Part shown: positions 8,568-16,427 of the stretch, piece after piece
How positions within the stretch are numbered: the stretch's first letter is position 1
Layout: every line of letters starts with the position of its first letter
Assembly: GCA_017985675.1 (NCBI GenBank)
Contig: JAGNXB010000016.1
Coordinates: 12,065-51,658 of the forward strand
Length of the DNA stretch: 39,594 nucleotides
Direction: 5' to 3'
From: Saprospiraceae bacterium
Lineage (GTDB): Bacteria > Bacteroidota > Bacteroidia > Chitinophagales > Saprospiraceae
Translations under genes and position numbers: made by a program
Notes under the pieces: generated by a model
Database searches by the model: none
The model's input: only the letters and a program-made list of their open reading frames with translations
What the model was told of the DNA's origin: nothing

Positions 8568-9035
8568 ATGAAACCGGAAGACAAACCCATCATAGAGATA
8601 AAAAACCGTCGTGCCTCCTTTGAATATCGGTTTATTCAGGAATTTGAAGCGGGTATTATGCTTACAGGCACGGAGATAAAGTCTATCCGCAAAGGAGCGG
8701 CCAATCTGAACGACGCCTTCTGTTTATTCCGCAAAGGGGAATTATTTGTTCGCAACCTGTTCATTGCGGAATACGAAATGGGGAATGTGTACAATCACGA
8801 TACCCGCCGGGTGCGCAAATTATTATTGCGCGGCAGTGAATTGGCCAAGTTGGAAAAAAAGGTCAAAGAAAAAGGCTTTACGATTGTCCCTATCCGGCTT
8901 TATATCACTCAGCGTGGACTTGCCAAGCTTGAGATTGCGCTTGCTCAAGGTAAAAAGTCCTACGACAAGCGGGAGTCACTGAAAGATAAGGATACAGCCA
9001 GAGATCTGGCCCGCATTAAAAAGGCCTTGAAGTAA
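8568..9035 (+). CDS. smpB: SsrA-binding protein SmpB
   Basis: 155 aa from the ATG at 8568 ([22 protein letters not shown]). Longer in-frame starts at 8538 (ATG) and 8484 (TTG) would add sequence not typical of the family. Family motifs are present: NRRASFEY near the N-terminus, [14 protein letters not shown], and a basic C-terminal tail with [24 protein letters not shown]. SmpB binds tmRNA and delivers it to stalled ribosomes for trans-translation. No tmRNA gene was recognised in the window. It converges on the DUF5606 gene across a repeat-filled gap. Confidence 0.95.
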   Translation: MKPEDKPIIEIKNRRASFEYRFIQEFEAGIMLTGTEIKSIRKGAANLNDAFCLFRKGELFVRNLFIAEYEMGNVYNHDTRRVRKLLLRGSELAKLEKKVKEKGFTIVPIRLYITQRGLAKLEIALAQGKKSYDKRESLKDKDTARDLARIKKALK

Positions 9036-9110
9036 AGGGTCTGAAGGTCTTAAGGTCGAAGGTCTGAATGTCGAAGATCGAAGGTCGGGAGGTCTGAATG
9101 TTGAAGCACC
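9036..9110. repeat. AGGTC(G/T)GA-type satellite
   Basis: A run of degenerate AAGGTCGAAGGTCT words begins immediately after the smpB stop. The same words in reverse complement (CTTCGACCTT) recur at 17641-17800 and 20550-20635. It holds no coding potential of its own. GTTATTG words follow around 9133-9160. Confidence 0.7.
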
Positions 9111-9180
9111 GCTGAGGCGCCATGACGCGAAGAGGTTATTGGGATGTTGCGTTATTGCGATAGAATTCTATGTTTTTTCA

Positions 9181-9288
9181 AGTTCAACCCCTTCAGGGTT
9201 GGTGCGTGGTGTTTTTCTTACCCCGGGTTGCACCCAGGGCTATTGAAATTGAAGCCCTTCAGGCTTCCGTCTCGGAATTTTTAGACCA
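9181..9288. repeat. three-hairpin repetitive element, copy 1
   Basis: Three successive short dyads: CAACCC-CTTCA-GGGTTG, then CCGGGT-TGC-ACCCAGG (one mismatch), then GAAGCC-CTTCA-GGCTTC. The outer two share the same CTTCA loop. A second copy with the same order and spacing lies at 13044-13152, and a decayed fragment near 39262-39305. It resembles REP/BIME-type palindromic elements moved by Y1 (RAYT) transposases; no transposase lies in this window. Confidence 0.7.
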
Positions 9289-9404
9289 ATAAGAGAAGGC
9301 AGAATCACTCTGTAGGGTTGAATCACTGAACCGATGGACTAGCATTCAAAGAGCACCTTCCATATTTAAACCACAATGGTTTGAACGTTCGAATACATCG
9401 GTCC

Positions 9405-9490
9405 TCTGTCCTCGGTCCTCCGTCCTCCATCATCGGTCCTCCGTCATCGGTCATCGGTCCTCCGTCATCGGTCATCGGTCCTCCGTCCGC
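9405..9490. repeat. CGGTCCTCCGTCAT satellite
   Basis: Degenerate tandem CGGTCCTCCGTCATCGGTCAT words in the smpB/DUF5606 convergent gap. The same family occurs in the opposite orientation at 17926-18020. Confidence 0.75.
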
Positions 9491-9518
9491 TTACCGCTCG
9501 CCACTTACCCTTTCGATC

Positions 9519-9986
9519 TTATTCCTCTTCAGCAGCGGCAACCTCTGCAGGAGCTGCTTCCTCAGTGGGTTTTACTTCCTCCGAAGCTTCCGCATTATTT
9601 TCAACGGGAAGGAGATTGCGTTCGTTCAGGTAGCCGTACCATTTGATCACCTTGCGGATGTCGGCGATGCGGACCATATCCTCGTCATGTTCAGGCAGAA
9701 TCTGTTTGAAATATTCGCGGAGATCCCATTCAGGCGCGTTGGCATCCGGGAGTGGGAGTTCGCTGGCAAACATGCGGGCAAATACTGATTTGAGGTCTTC
9801 CGTCCCGTCCTGCGTGTAAATACCTATGCTGGCCAATAACGAAAACTGGTGATTTCGTGTAGGCGCAAAACGCCGCTGTCCGGTGTTGAGATCCTCAATG
9901 ATCAATCCGTTATGACGGTTGGCAGCTACCCGGTACAGGCCTGACAGACCGCTTACGGATACAATGGATTCGAATTCTACAGCCAT
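9519..9986 (-). CDS. DUF5606 family protein
   Basis: 155 aa. The N-terminal half (MAVEFESIVSVSGLSGLYRV through RRFAPTRNHQFSLLASIGIYTQD) matches the Bacteroidota DUF5606 family, a small beta-rich domain. A middle helical part follows, and the C-terminal 30 residues are a low-complexity Glu/Ala tail (EEAAPAEVAAAEEE). Function is not known. Its ATG overlaps the stop of the upstream E1 dehydrogenase gene by one base (TAATG), so it is translationally coupled to that enzyme, which hints at a linked role. No signal peptide or membrane segment is seen. Confidence 0.82.
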   Translation of the reverse strand: MAVEFESIVSVSGLSGLYRVAANRHNGLIIEDLNTGQRRFAPTRNHQFSLLASIGIYTQDGTEDLKSVFARMFASELPLPDANAPEWDLREYFKQILPEHDEDMVRIADIRKVIKWYGYLNERNLLPVENNAEASEEVKPTEEAAPAEVAAAEEE

Positions 9987-11992
9987 TAGTAGGCAATTAA
10001 TTTAATGAGTTGTTCACGAAAACGTGCCGGAGGCAAAAATTGCTGCTCCAGCGGTATAGCAAAAGGTATTGGCGTGTCCAGACTAGCTGCACGCAAAACC
10101 GGGGCGTCAAGGTACTCAAAAAGATGCTCACTGATCCAGGCACTGATCTCCCCGCCTATACCCAGGAACAGGGTATCCTCATGCAAAAGGATCACTTTAT
10201 TGGTTTTTTTCACCGAATTAGTGATGGTTTCATAGTCCAGGGGAACCAAGGAGCGCAGGTCGATAATTTCCGCATCCATGTCCAGTTCCCGGACCGTTTC
10301 CAGGGCCCAGTGGACACCCATTCCATAGGTGATGACGGTCACCGCATTTCCCTCGCGGGCTATACGGGCTTTTCCGATTTCTATTCGATATGGTTCGGTG
10401 GGTACCGCTTCAGATACGGCACGGTACAAGGCTTTGTGCTCAAAAAACATCACCGGATTGGGGTCATCCAAGGCGGCTAACAACAGGCCTTTGGCATCGT
10501 AGGGGGTGGCCGGGAATACGACTTTCAGGCCCGGGGTATGGGCAAACCAGGCTTCATTGCACTGACTGTGAAAAGGGCCGGCACCAACACCGCCACCGGC
10601 AGGCATGCGGATGACAACGTCTGCCCCTGCTCCCCAGCGATAATGGGTCTTTGCCAGATTGTTGACAATCTGGTTAAACCCGCAGGTCACAAAATCCGCA
10701 AATTGCATTTCGACCATCGACTTGAACCCTTTCATGCTCAGGCCCAAGCCTATCCCTATGATCGCACTTTCACACAACGGGGTATTGCGTACCCGATCCT
10801 TGCCAAATTGTTGGACAAATCCGTCCGTAATCTTGAATACACCGCCATATTCCGCAATATCCTGTCCCATAAGGATGAGGTTGTTGTGGGCCACCATCCC
10901 CTGTCGCAATCCATCAGAAATGGCATCGATGTAGCGCATTTCTTTGGTCTCCGCAGAGGCAGGTGGTGTTAAGGCGGGTGTAAAAGGAATATAGACATCG
11001 CCCAGTTCCTCAGCAAGGTCCGGTTCGACATCCGGCTCTGCAAAAGCGCGCTCTACTGCTTCGGCTATATATTTTCGATATGTTTCTTTAATCGACTCCA
11101 TCGCTTCAGCATCCAGGATATTTTCCTTTAGGAGAAAGGTCTCAAAGGTGCTGACCGGATCTTTTTGTTCCCACAGGTCAAATAATTCCTTTGGCACATA
11201 TTTGGTCCCGGAAGCCTCTTCATGCCCCCGCATCCGAAAGGTGCGGCATTCCAGCAGCACCGGCCTTGGGTTGGCGCGCATGGATTCTGCCAGGTCGCGG
11301 ATTGTCCGGTATACCTCAAGTATGTTGTTGCCGTCGATCGACATGGATTGCATCCCGTAGCCGATACCCCGCTCCACCAGTGACTCACAACGATATTGTT
11401 CGTTTACAGGCGTACTAAGCCCGTAGCCGTTATTCTCAATAAGGAAGATCACAGGCAGGTCCCATACAGCGGCTGTGTTGAGCGCTTCATGAAATTCGCC
11501 CTGGCTGGTACCGCCATCGCCTGTAAAAGCCAGCGATATGCGCCCGTCTGCCTTGAGCTTATGCGCCAGCGCTACGCCGGCGGCAAGGGATAGTTGAGGG
11601 CCCAGATGCGAAATCATGCCCACAATGCCGTATTCCAGCGATCCAAAATGAAATGAACGCTCCCGCCCTTTTGAAAAACCGGATTTTTTGCCCTGCCATT
11701 GGGCGATGAGTTTGTCTAATGGCATATCGCGGGTGGTAAATACACCAAGATTCCGGTGCATGGTGAAAATCAGTTCATCAGGCAACATCGCTGCTGCCAC
11801 CCCGACAGAAATAGCTTCCTGGCCAATTCCGGAAAACCACTTGCTAATCCGACCCTGGCGCAACAGAATCAACATTTTTTCCTCGATAAGCCGGGGCAAC
11901 ACCAATTGCCGGTATAACTGGATTAATGTTTCGTCCAGGATACCATCCCGAATAAATTCAGTTGAGGAAAGCGTGGTGGAGCCTTTTGTCAT
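9986..11992 (-). CDS. fused E1 alpha-beta subunit of a 2-oxoacid dehydrogenase (branched-chain type)
   Basis: 668 aa from the ATG complementary to 11990-11992. The longer TTG start lies inside the -7 box and is rejected. The first half is the E1 alpha domain with the thiamine-diphosphate motif GDGGTSQGEFHEALN...ENNGYG. The second half, from about residue 340, is the E1 beta domain with NTPLCESAIIGIGLGL, MPAGGGVGAGPFHSQ and the C-terminal transketolase-type domain. In two-gene organisms these are separate subunits; the single-chain form is common in Bacteroidota and usually annotated as 2-oxoisovalerate dehydrogenase. It would decarboxylate branched-chain 2-oxoacids and pass the acyl group to lipoyl-E2. 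E2 and E3 genes are not in this window. Confidence 0.92.
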   Translation of the reverse strand: MTKGSTTLSSTEFIRDGILDETLIQLYRQLVLPRLIEEKMLILLRQGRISKWFSGIGQEAISVGVAAAMLPDELIFTMHRNLGVFTTRDMPLDKLIAQWQGKKSGFSKGRERSFHFGSLEYGIVGMISHLGPQLSLAAGVALAHKLKADGRISLAFTGDGGTSQGEFHEALNTAAVWDLPVIFLIENNGYGLSTPVNEQYRCESLVERGIGYGMQSMSIDGNNILEVYRTIRDLAESMRANPRPVLLECRTFRMRGHEEASGTKYVPKELFDLWEQKDPVSTFETFLLKENILDAEAMESIKETYRKYIAEAVERAFAEPDVEPDLAEELGDVYIPFTPALTPPASAETKEMRYIDAISDGLRQGMVAHNNLILMGQDIAEYGGVFKITDGFVQQFGKDRVRNTPLCESAIIGIGLGLSMKGFKSMVEMQFADFVTCGFNQIVNNLAKTHYRWGAGADVVIRMPAGGGVGAGPFHSQCNEAWFAHTPGLKVVFPATPYDAKGLLLAALDDPNPVMFFEHKALYRAVSEAVPTEPYRIEIGKARIAREGNAVTVITYGMGVHWALETVRELDMDAEIIDLRSLVPLDYETITNSVKKTNKVILLHEDTLFLGIGGEISAWISEHLFEYLDAPVLRAASLDTPIPFAIPLEQQFLPPARFREQLIKLIAY

Positions 11993-12010
11993 GGGTGGAG
12001 ATTTCGGACA

Positions 12011-12018
12011 CAAAAGTA
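12011..12018 (-). promoter_or_regulatory. -7 box (TACTTTTG) of the E1 dehydrogenase gene
   Basis: The minus strand reads TACTTTTG, an exact TAnnTTTG match, ending 18 nt before the ATG. It overlaps the upstream TTG start and so decides the shorter protein. It lies just after the tRNA terminator. Confidence 0.5.
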
Positions 12019-12060
12019 ACTACGGATCAGGGATTTTCCGTTTCCCCGATATACCGTAAC

Positions 12061-12088
12061 AAAAAGGCCATCTGATATGCAGATGGCC
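12061..12088 (-). terminator. intrinsic terminator of tRNA-Gln
   Basis: Minus strand GGCCATCTG-CATAT-CAGATGGCC, a perfect 9-bp stem with a 5-nt loop, followed by TTTTTGTT. It starts 4 nt after the tRNA 3' end and separates the tRNA from the E1 gene. Confidence 0.9.
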
Positions 12089-12092
12089 TTTG

Positions 12093-12163
12093 TTGACCCA
12101 CAAGGATTCGAACCTTGACTGACAGAACCAAAATCTGAAGTGCTACCGTTACACCATGGGTCA
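12093..12163 (-). tRNA. tRNA-Gln (anticodon TTG)
   Basis: 71 nt fold into a full cloverleaf: acceptor TGACCCA/TGGGTCA with discriminator A, D-arm GTGT/GCAC, anticodon loop TTTTGGT with anticodon TTG, 4-nt variable loop, T-arm CAAGG-TTCGAAT-CCTTG. CCA is not encoded. The outer anticodon-stem pair (27-43) is U-U, not a Watson-Crick pair. It has its own promoter and terminator. Confidence 0.96.
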
Positions 12164-12187
12164 ATGCCAATATTTCGGAAGCGGATG

Positions 12188-12218
12188 CAAAATTAGGGAA
12201 TTATCTGTTATCACTCAA
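12188..12218 (-). promoter_or_regulatory. promoter of tRNA-Gln
   Basis: TTG (complement of 12216-12218), a 20-nt spacer and TAATTTTG (complement of 12188-12195) on the minus strand. The distance to the tRNA 5' end is about 24 nt, so a short 5' leader would be processed. Confidence 0.7.
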
Positions 12219-12244
12219 GAGAGGACAACAATTTTTTTCGCAAA

Positions 12245-12820
12245 TCATCCCATTACCTCCGGCTGAGGCAGGACTTTATAGATACTGCGCAGGTTGCGGC
12301 CCAGCCCCCGGTAATCCAATCCATAGCCCACCACAAACTCGGGGGGGATTGAAAATCCTATGGCATCGAGCGATAAAGGAAACTCCTGCATCTCCGGTTT
12401 GTGCAGCAGGGTAACGATGCGAATCGATGCCGGCTTGCGCTTTTGCAGTTCTTTGACTAAGTAAAACATCGTCAACCCGGAATCAACGATATCTTCCATA
12501 ATGATGATATCGCGGCCTTTTACAGGCACGCCAAGTTGTGCACCTTCCATGACGATTTCGCCCTTGGAACGGGTGCCATCGTAGCTATTAAGTTGAATGA
12601 AGGCAATCTCGCAGGTGAAGGCCAGTTCGCGGACAACATCAGCCGTAAACACAAAGGCACCATTCAGTACCGAAATGACCAGCGGATTATCGCCGAGATT
12701 CCAGAGATTGATCTGGGCACCTATCTCCGATACGCGATCCAGAATTTCCCGCTCGGAAATGAAAGGCACAAAATGAAGATCGCCTAAAGCTATCTCTTTG
12801 TCTTCCAACGCAGCCACCAT
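12245..12820 (-). CDS. hpt: hypoxanthine phosphoribosyltransferase
   Basis: 191 aa. It carries the PRPP-binding motif IIIMEDIVDSGLTM and the upstream segment LVISVLNGAFVFTADVVREL that contacts pyrophosphate. The C-terminal LDYRGLGRNLRSIYKV segment is typical of the Hpt/HGPRT family. It converts hypoxanthine (and probably guanine) plus PRPP to the nucleotide for purine salvage. The ATG start gives about ten residues more than short bacterial Hpts. No terminator is evident between its stop and the tRNA-Gln promoter, so some read-through into the tRNA is possible. Confidence 0.93.
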   Translation of the reverse strand: MVAALEDKEIALGDLHFVPFISEREILDRVSEIGAQINLWNLGDNPLVISVLNGAFVFTADVVRELAFTCEIAFIQLNSYDGTRSKGEIVMEGAQLGVPVKGRDIIIMEDIVDSGLTMFYLVKELQKRKPASIRIVTLLHKPEMQEFPLSLDAIGFSIPPEFVVGYGLDYRGLGRNLRSIYKVLPQPEVMG

Positions 12821-13043
12821 AACGGTTATTTGGGTTCTAAAACGAGTCTAGACGATTCGATTGCAATGAATCACAACCAAATTATATAAAAACGCTCCAG
12901 GTGAGGAAAGTGCAAAGATCGCTATTTTATTTGCAATTGGATGCCCGTTAACCATTCGTTTATGAGAAGTTTTTGAGACATCTATAGGAATGTCGTTTAG
13001 TGAAGAATTATCGGAAATTGGTAATCATTCCGTCCTAACATAC

Positions 13044-13152
13044 GGTTCAACCCCTTCAGGGTTGGTGATTGGTCCTATTCTTAAACCCGGGTTGCACCCG
13101 GGGCTACTGAAATTAAAGCCCTTCAGGCTTCAGATATGGATATTTTTAGCCC
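13044..13152. repeat. three-hairpin repetitive element, copy 2
   Basis: Same order as copy 1 at 9181-9288: CAACCC-CTTCA-GGGTTG, CCCGGGT-TGC-ACCCGGG (here a perfect 7-bp stem) and AAGCC-CTTCA-GGCTT. Differences between copies fall mainly in the linkers, while stems and loops are kept. The surrounding 12821-13043 holds no gene that I can recognise. Confidence 0.7.
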
Positions 13153-13199
13153 AATATCTCTTTCGCGCCTACCCGCCTAAAACAAGCTCAGGTCAGTAT

Positions 13200-13349
13200 G
13201 AGCTCACGAACCCCGTTGCCTTCGCCAAGGCTTCGGCGACCAAGGAAGAGGGCGAATGTCCGGTGGACATTCGGTGCAAGAATCGAGCGTTCCCGCGCAA
13301 TGCTTGGATGAAGCCTGGACATCGCCCAGCCGGCGAATGAGGCGATGCC
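13200..13349. repeat. GAGCTCAC/GGACATTCGG repeat element, divergent copy
   Basis: Starts GAGCTCACGAACCCCGTTGC, contains the CCTTCGCCAAGGCTTCGGCG segment and the dyad CGAATGTCC-GGT-GGACATTCG. The usual GTGAGCGAACCGAGCG follow-up is altered here to GTGCAAGAATCGAGCG. Better copies lie at 26551-26925 and 37851-38343. The stretch 13350-13564 after it shows nothing recognisable. Confidence 0.65.
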
Positions 13350-13564
13350 GGGCACATGAGACAACCATTATTTCAACGACAATTGCCAGATACAAGGCCT
13401 AATCCCTACGTTAGAGCGTATCAAAAATGCCTAGAATTAAGAAAGTATGCAGTGAAAATCGGCTTAGCACGCGATGAAAGTATAGAAAAATGACCCAAAT
13501 ACCATTTCGCAATTAATTGATAAACAGAAGTGTGGAAAGTGTTTAGTTAAGTATTATCACTTAT

Positions 13565-14632
13565 CTAACCCGATTGTTCATTCCACTTCATCACCGCCCG
13601 ATCCATCACCCGAAACCAAACCGGAGGTATCAAAGCCAGGAGAATAGATCCCGGATAGCCCAACGGCAACTGGGGGCTCTCCTCAAAATGCCGCAGAATC
13701 TGATATTTTCGACTGGCTTTGTAATGATGATCCGAATGCCGTGTGAGTTCGTACAAAAAGATTCGTCCCAAATGATGGTCTGAATTCCAACTGTGTCGGG
13801 GACTCACCGGCTCATAGTGGCCACCAGGGCCCACCGTCCTGCGCAGACCGTAATGTTCGATATAATTGATCGATTCCAATAATAAGACCCCGCCGGTAGC
13901 GGCCCCCACTGCGGCTAATACGCCGGTCCAGCCAGCCAGATAAAACCAAACGCCCAGGTAGCCCAACTGGATTAATTGAAAGAGCAACATCTGGTTGCCG
14001 ATACTCCAAGCGGGCTGGCCCGCTTGATGCAAGCGCTCCGCCTCCAGCCGCCAGGCATTCCGCCAGCCACCGGCTATACTTCGGAACCAGAAGGTGTACA
14101 GCCATTCAGATTGTCTGGCCGAAGCCGGATCCCGGTCCGTACCGACCCATCGGTGGTGCCCACGATTATGTTCGATATAAAAGTGCATGTACAGTGCAGG
14201 TAGCAACAGGATCCAGGCTAAGATGCGTTCGAAAGGTCGACTTCGGTGTCCTAGTTCATGACCCACATTAATACCGCAAACGCCTATGATCAATCCCATG
14301 TTGAGGATCATTCCCACCCATTCCCATCCTTCGATGTCCTGGTTGGCGACCCGTTGGCCAAACATCCACAGCAGCCCATAGAGGATGGGGACGTTGACAT
14401 ACAGCAGCAGATCAAAAAATAACCGTTTGGCACGCTCATTTTCCGCAGGCGCTGAAAAATTAAACGCAGAGCCGCCAATGACCAATTCGAGCAAGGGAAT
14501 TAACACAAAGGCGACATACATGGACCCGGGAGACCAGATGCCCCCGGCCCAGAAACCAAAGGCTGCCGCCAGGGGTGCGACATAGGCGATCAGGTATTTT
14601 CCGTCGTTTTGAAAAAATTCGGTGAACTTCAT
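13565..14632 (-). CDS. alkB: AlkB-type alkane 1-monooxygenase (membrane di-iron)
   Basis: About 355 aa with several transmembrane segments. All AlkB histidine motifs are present: HELGHR, EHNRGHHRWVGT and LTRHSDHHYKASRKYQ, plus the NYIEHYGLRR signature that separates AlkB from fatty-acid desaturases. It hydroxylates the terminal carbon of alkanes or related hydrocarbons with O2 and electrons from a small redox carrier. Two starts are possible, 14641 and 14632; the second avoids overlap with the likely -7 box. The divergent neighbour 41 nt away encodes a ferredoxin-linked reductase, a natural electron donor; no rubredoxin gene is present. Substrate range cannot be read from the sequence. Confidence 0.9.
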   Translation of the reverse strand: MKFTEFFQNDGKYLIAYVAPLAAAFGFWAGGIWSPGSMYVAFVLIPLLELVIGGSAFNFSAPAENERAKRLFFDLLLYVNVPILYGLLWMFGQRVANQDIEGWEWVGMILNMGLIIGVCGINVGHELGHRSRPFERILAWILLLPALYMHFYIEHNRGHHRWVGTDRDPASARQSEWLYTFWFRSIAGGWRNAWRLEAERLHQAGQPAWSIGNQMLLFQLIQLGYLGVWFYLAGWTGVLAAVGAATGGVLLLESINYIEHYGLRRTVGPGGHYEPVSPRHSWNSDHHLGRIFLYELTRHSDHHYKASRKYQILRHFEESPQLPLGYPGSILLALIPPVWFRVMDRAVMKWNEQSG

Positions 14633-14640
14633 GGCGAACA

Positions 14641-14659
14641 TAAAGTTATCCTATTCTTG
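14641..14659. promoter_or_regulatory. back-to-back promoter elements of the alkB/reductase pair
   Basis: Minus strand TAACTTTA (complement of 14641-14648) faces alkB. Plus strand TATTCTTG (14652-14659) faces the reductase. Each differs from TAnnTTTG at one base. They are 3 bp apart in a very short divergent gap, so the two genes should compete for polymerase or be co-regulated. Confidence 0.35.
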
Positions 14660-14672
14660 CTGAATCACCAAT

Positions 14673-15755
14673 ATGACTTTTGAACCACTTAATATTCCCA
14701 TTCGCGAAATCATCCGGGAAACGGACGATTGTGTAAGTATCCTGCTGGATGTACCCACATCGCAACAGGCATCCTATGCCTACCAGCCCGGCCAATACCT
14801 CACCATCGAATGGGATGGAAAAAAAGGCCCGGTACGCCGCGCATATTCCTTGTCCAGTGCACCACATGAAAACAGGTGGCGCATCACCGTCAAAAAACAC
14901 GACAAAGGTTTTTTATCTGGTATCCTCCACGACAAAGTGAAAGCCGGAGATATGCTCAGGGTGTTGCCGCCTATGGGAAGGTTTACCGTGAAGACCGATG
15001 CCGATAAGCGGCGTGGTCATTTTTTCATAACCGCCGGCAGCGGCATCACGCCGGTGCTTTCTCTCATACGCGCCATCCTGGAGGAAGAGCCACAGAGTTT
15101 TTGCTACCTGCTTTATGGCAGTCGCGACGAAGCGCATATCATCTTTAAAGACGAACTGGACGCACTGGTCAAACGATATACCGGTCAGCTAGAGGTAGTA
15201 CACACGTTGAGCAGACCGGACAAGTCGGGGTGGCTTAGCAAATTATCCGGCTCAAAATCGGCCACCTGGACCGGTGATCGGGGTAGGATTGATGGCGAGA
15301 AAATCCGCCAGTTCAAATCGGGGATAAATTGTCCCTACAAGGATCACCATTGGTATTTGTGCGGCCCTTCAGGATTGATGGATACCTGCGACAAGGAGCT
15401 GAAAGCCCTGCAAATACCCACCGAAAGGATAAGCCGCGAACATTTTGACGCCGATCCGCTGCCCGCAACAGGTACCGGGGTAGCGGCTGAATTAACGACC
15501 AATCTGCATGGCGAAGCAGTATCCGTCCACGTGAATACGGGGCAGACTTTACTGCAGGCATTATTAGCAGCAGGACATGATGCGCCCTATTCCTGCTCGT
15601 CAGGAGCCTGTGCTTCCTGCATGGCAAAAATAGTCGATGGCGAAGTGCTTATGGAACATGCTCCGGCGCTGGAGAAATCAGAAATTGCGGAGGGGTATAT
15701 ATTGACCTGCCAGGCCAAAGCCAAAACAGCGACTATCCAGATTTCATACCCTTAG
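14673..15755 (+). CDS. ferredoxin-NAD(P)H reductase with C-terminal 2Fe-2S domain (PaaE-like)
   Basis: 360 aa in three domains: FAD-binding beta-barrel with YQPGQYLTIEW and RRAYSLSSAP (RxYS), NAD(P)-binding domain with GSGITPVLSLIR and LLYGSRDEAHIIF, and a plant-type 2Fe-2S ferredoxin with Cys308, Cys313, Cys316 and Cys346 (Cx4Cx2C...C). The family passes electrons from NAD(P)H through FAD to the iron-sulfur cluster and then to an oxygenase. It is divergent from alkB with start codons 40 nt apart, so it is probably the electron donor of that hydroxylase. PaaE proper serves phenylacetyl-CoA epoxidase, but no paa genes are here. Confidence 0.92.
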   Translation: MTFEPLNIPIREIIRETDDCVSILLDVPTSQQASYAYQPGQYLTIEWDGKKGPVRRAYSLSSAPHENRWRITVKKHDKGFLSGILHDKVKAGDMLRVLPPMGRFTVKTDADKRRGHFFITAGSGITPVLSLIRAILEEEPQSFCYLLYGSRDEAHIIFKDELDALVKRYTGQLEVVHTLSRPDKSGWLSKLSGSKSATWTGDRGRIDGEKIRQFKSGINCPYKDHHWYLCGPSGLMDTCDKELKALQIPTERISREHFDADPLPATGTGVAAELTTNLHGEAVSVHVNTGQTLLQALLAAGHDAPYSCSSGACASCMAKIVDGEVLMEHAPALEKSEIAEGYILTCQAKAKTATIQISYP

Positions 15756-15900
15756 AGGGAAGGTTTTTTTGGATGGTTCTTCGGTTATTCGTGTATTCGG
15801 TTATTCGGGAACGTTCTCGAACCTAGCGCCCCTGCACAAGACTTACATGATGTTCCTTTGTTTTTTTATTTGACTAAAAGGAGCTTGAATCAATAATTCC

Positions 15901-15992
15901 GTAATAATCTGGAATCGTTACCAGGGATGAGGGATGGGGGATGAGGAATGAAATATTGATCTGAAAAAAGATCATGGGTCATTTGATCAAAC
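15901..15992. repeat. about 91-bp direct repeat, left copy
   Basis: Begins GTAATAATCTGGAATCGTTA and ends GGGTCATTTGATCAAAC. The right copy (17438-17528) has the same orientation and differs at a few sites in the middle. The pair brackets the crcB/hydrolase module. After it come ACCGAGCACCCCCGCACGAG words, a remnant of the GGACATTCGG family. Confidence 0.75.
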
Positions 15993-16031
15993 CGAGCACC
16001 CCCGCACGAGGCCTGGATAGGACAATTCACA

Positions 16032-16050
16032 TAATTCCCACAGGGAATTA
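16032..16050. repeat. 8-bp dyad over the crcB stop codon
   Basis: TAATTCCC-ACA-GGGAATTA is a perfect inverted repeat overlapping the stop codon of crcB. No T-tract follows on either strand, so it is only a weak terminator candidate. Confidence 0.4.
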
Positions 16051-16413
16051 ATGCCTTGCAAATAACATGTAGGTGATAAACAGGGCCAATAGGCCTGCCA
16101 CGATACTGGACAACACATAGCCAAACGCCAAAAGCCATTCACCCCGCTCGGTCATCATAAAGGTCTCCCGGCTCAGGGCCGAAAAGGTGGATAGTCCGCC
16201 ACAAAATCCCGTAAGCAGCAGGACGCGGGTATTATCGCTCATCAAGGGGAGTAAGCTCATCAAGGCCCCAAGGAATAGGCAAGCCAACACATTGGCCCAC
16301 CATGTAGCCCAGGGAAAACCATCTTGCCAGGGGAGGTACCAGGATATCAGGTATCGAAGGAGCGAACCTGCACCTCCACCGATAAAAACAGCTAAAAAGG
16401 CACCAGTACTCAT
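16048..16413 (-). CDS. crcB: fluoride ion channel CrcB/Fluc
   Basis: 121 aa with four predicted transmembrane helices, the usual size. Motifs: GGGAGSLLRYLIS in helix 1, ANVLACLFLGAL in helix 2 (the usual N in the GT-VN region is kept as AN), and GFCGGLSTFSALSRE in helix 3 with the conserved GGL(S/T)TFS pore segment. Fluc forms a dual-topology dimer that exports fluoride. It follows the secreted hydrolase gene by 14 nt on the same strand, so they probably share a transcript. I found no fluoride riboswitch ahead of the pair. Confidence 0.92.
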   Translation of the reverse strand: MSTGAFLAVFIGGGAGSLLRYLISWYLPWQDGFPWATWWANVLACLFLGALMSLLPLMSDNTRVLLLTGFCGGLSTFSALSRETFMMTERGEWLLAFGYVLSSIVAGLLALFITYMLFARH

Positions 16414-16427
16414 GGGTCAGGAAAAAC

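Noticed and set aside
12990..13340. 116-aa ORF between hpt and alkB
   Set aside because: It runs through the three-hairpin element and the GAGCTCAC repeat; no coding character.
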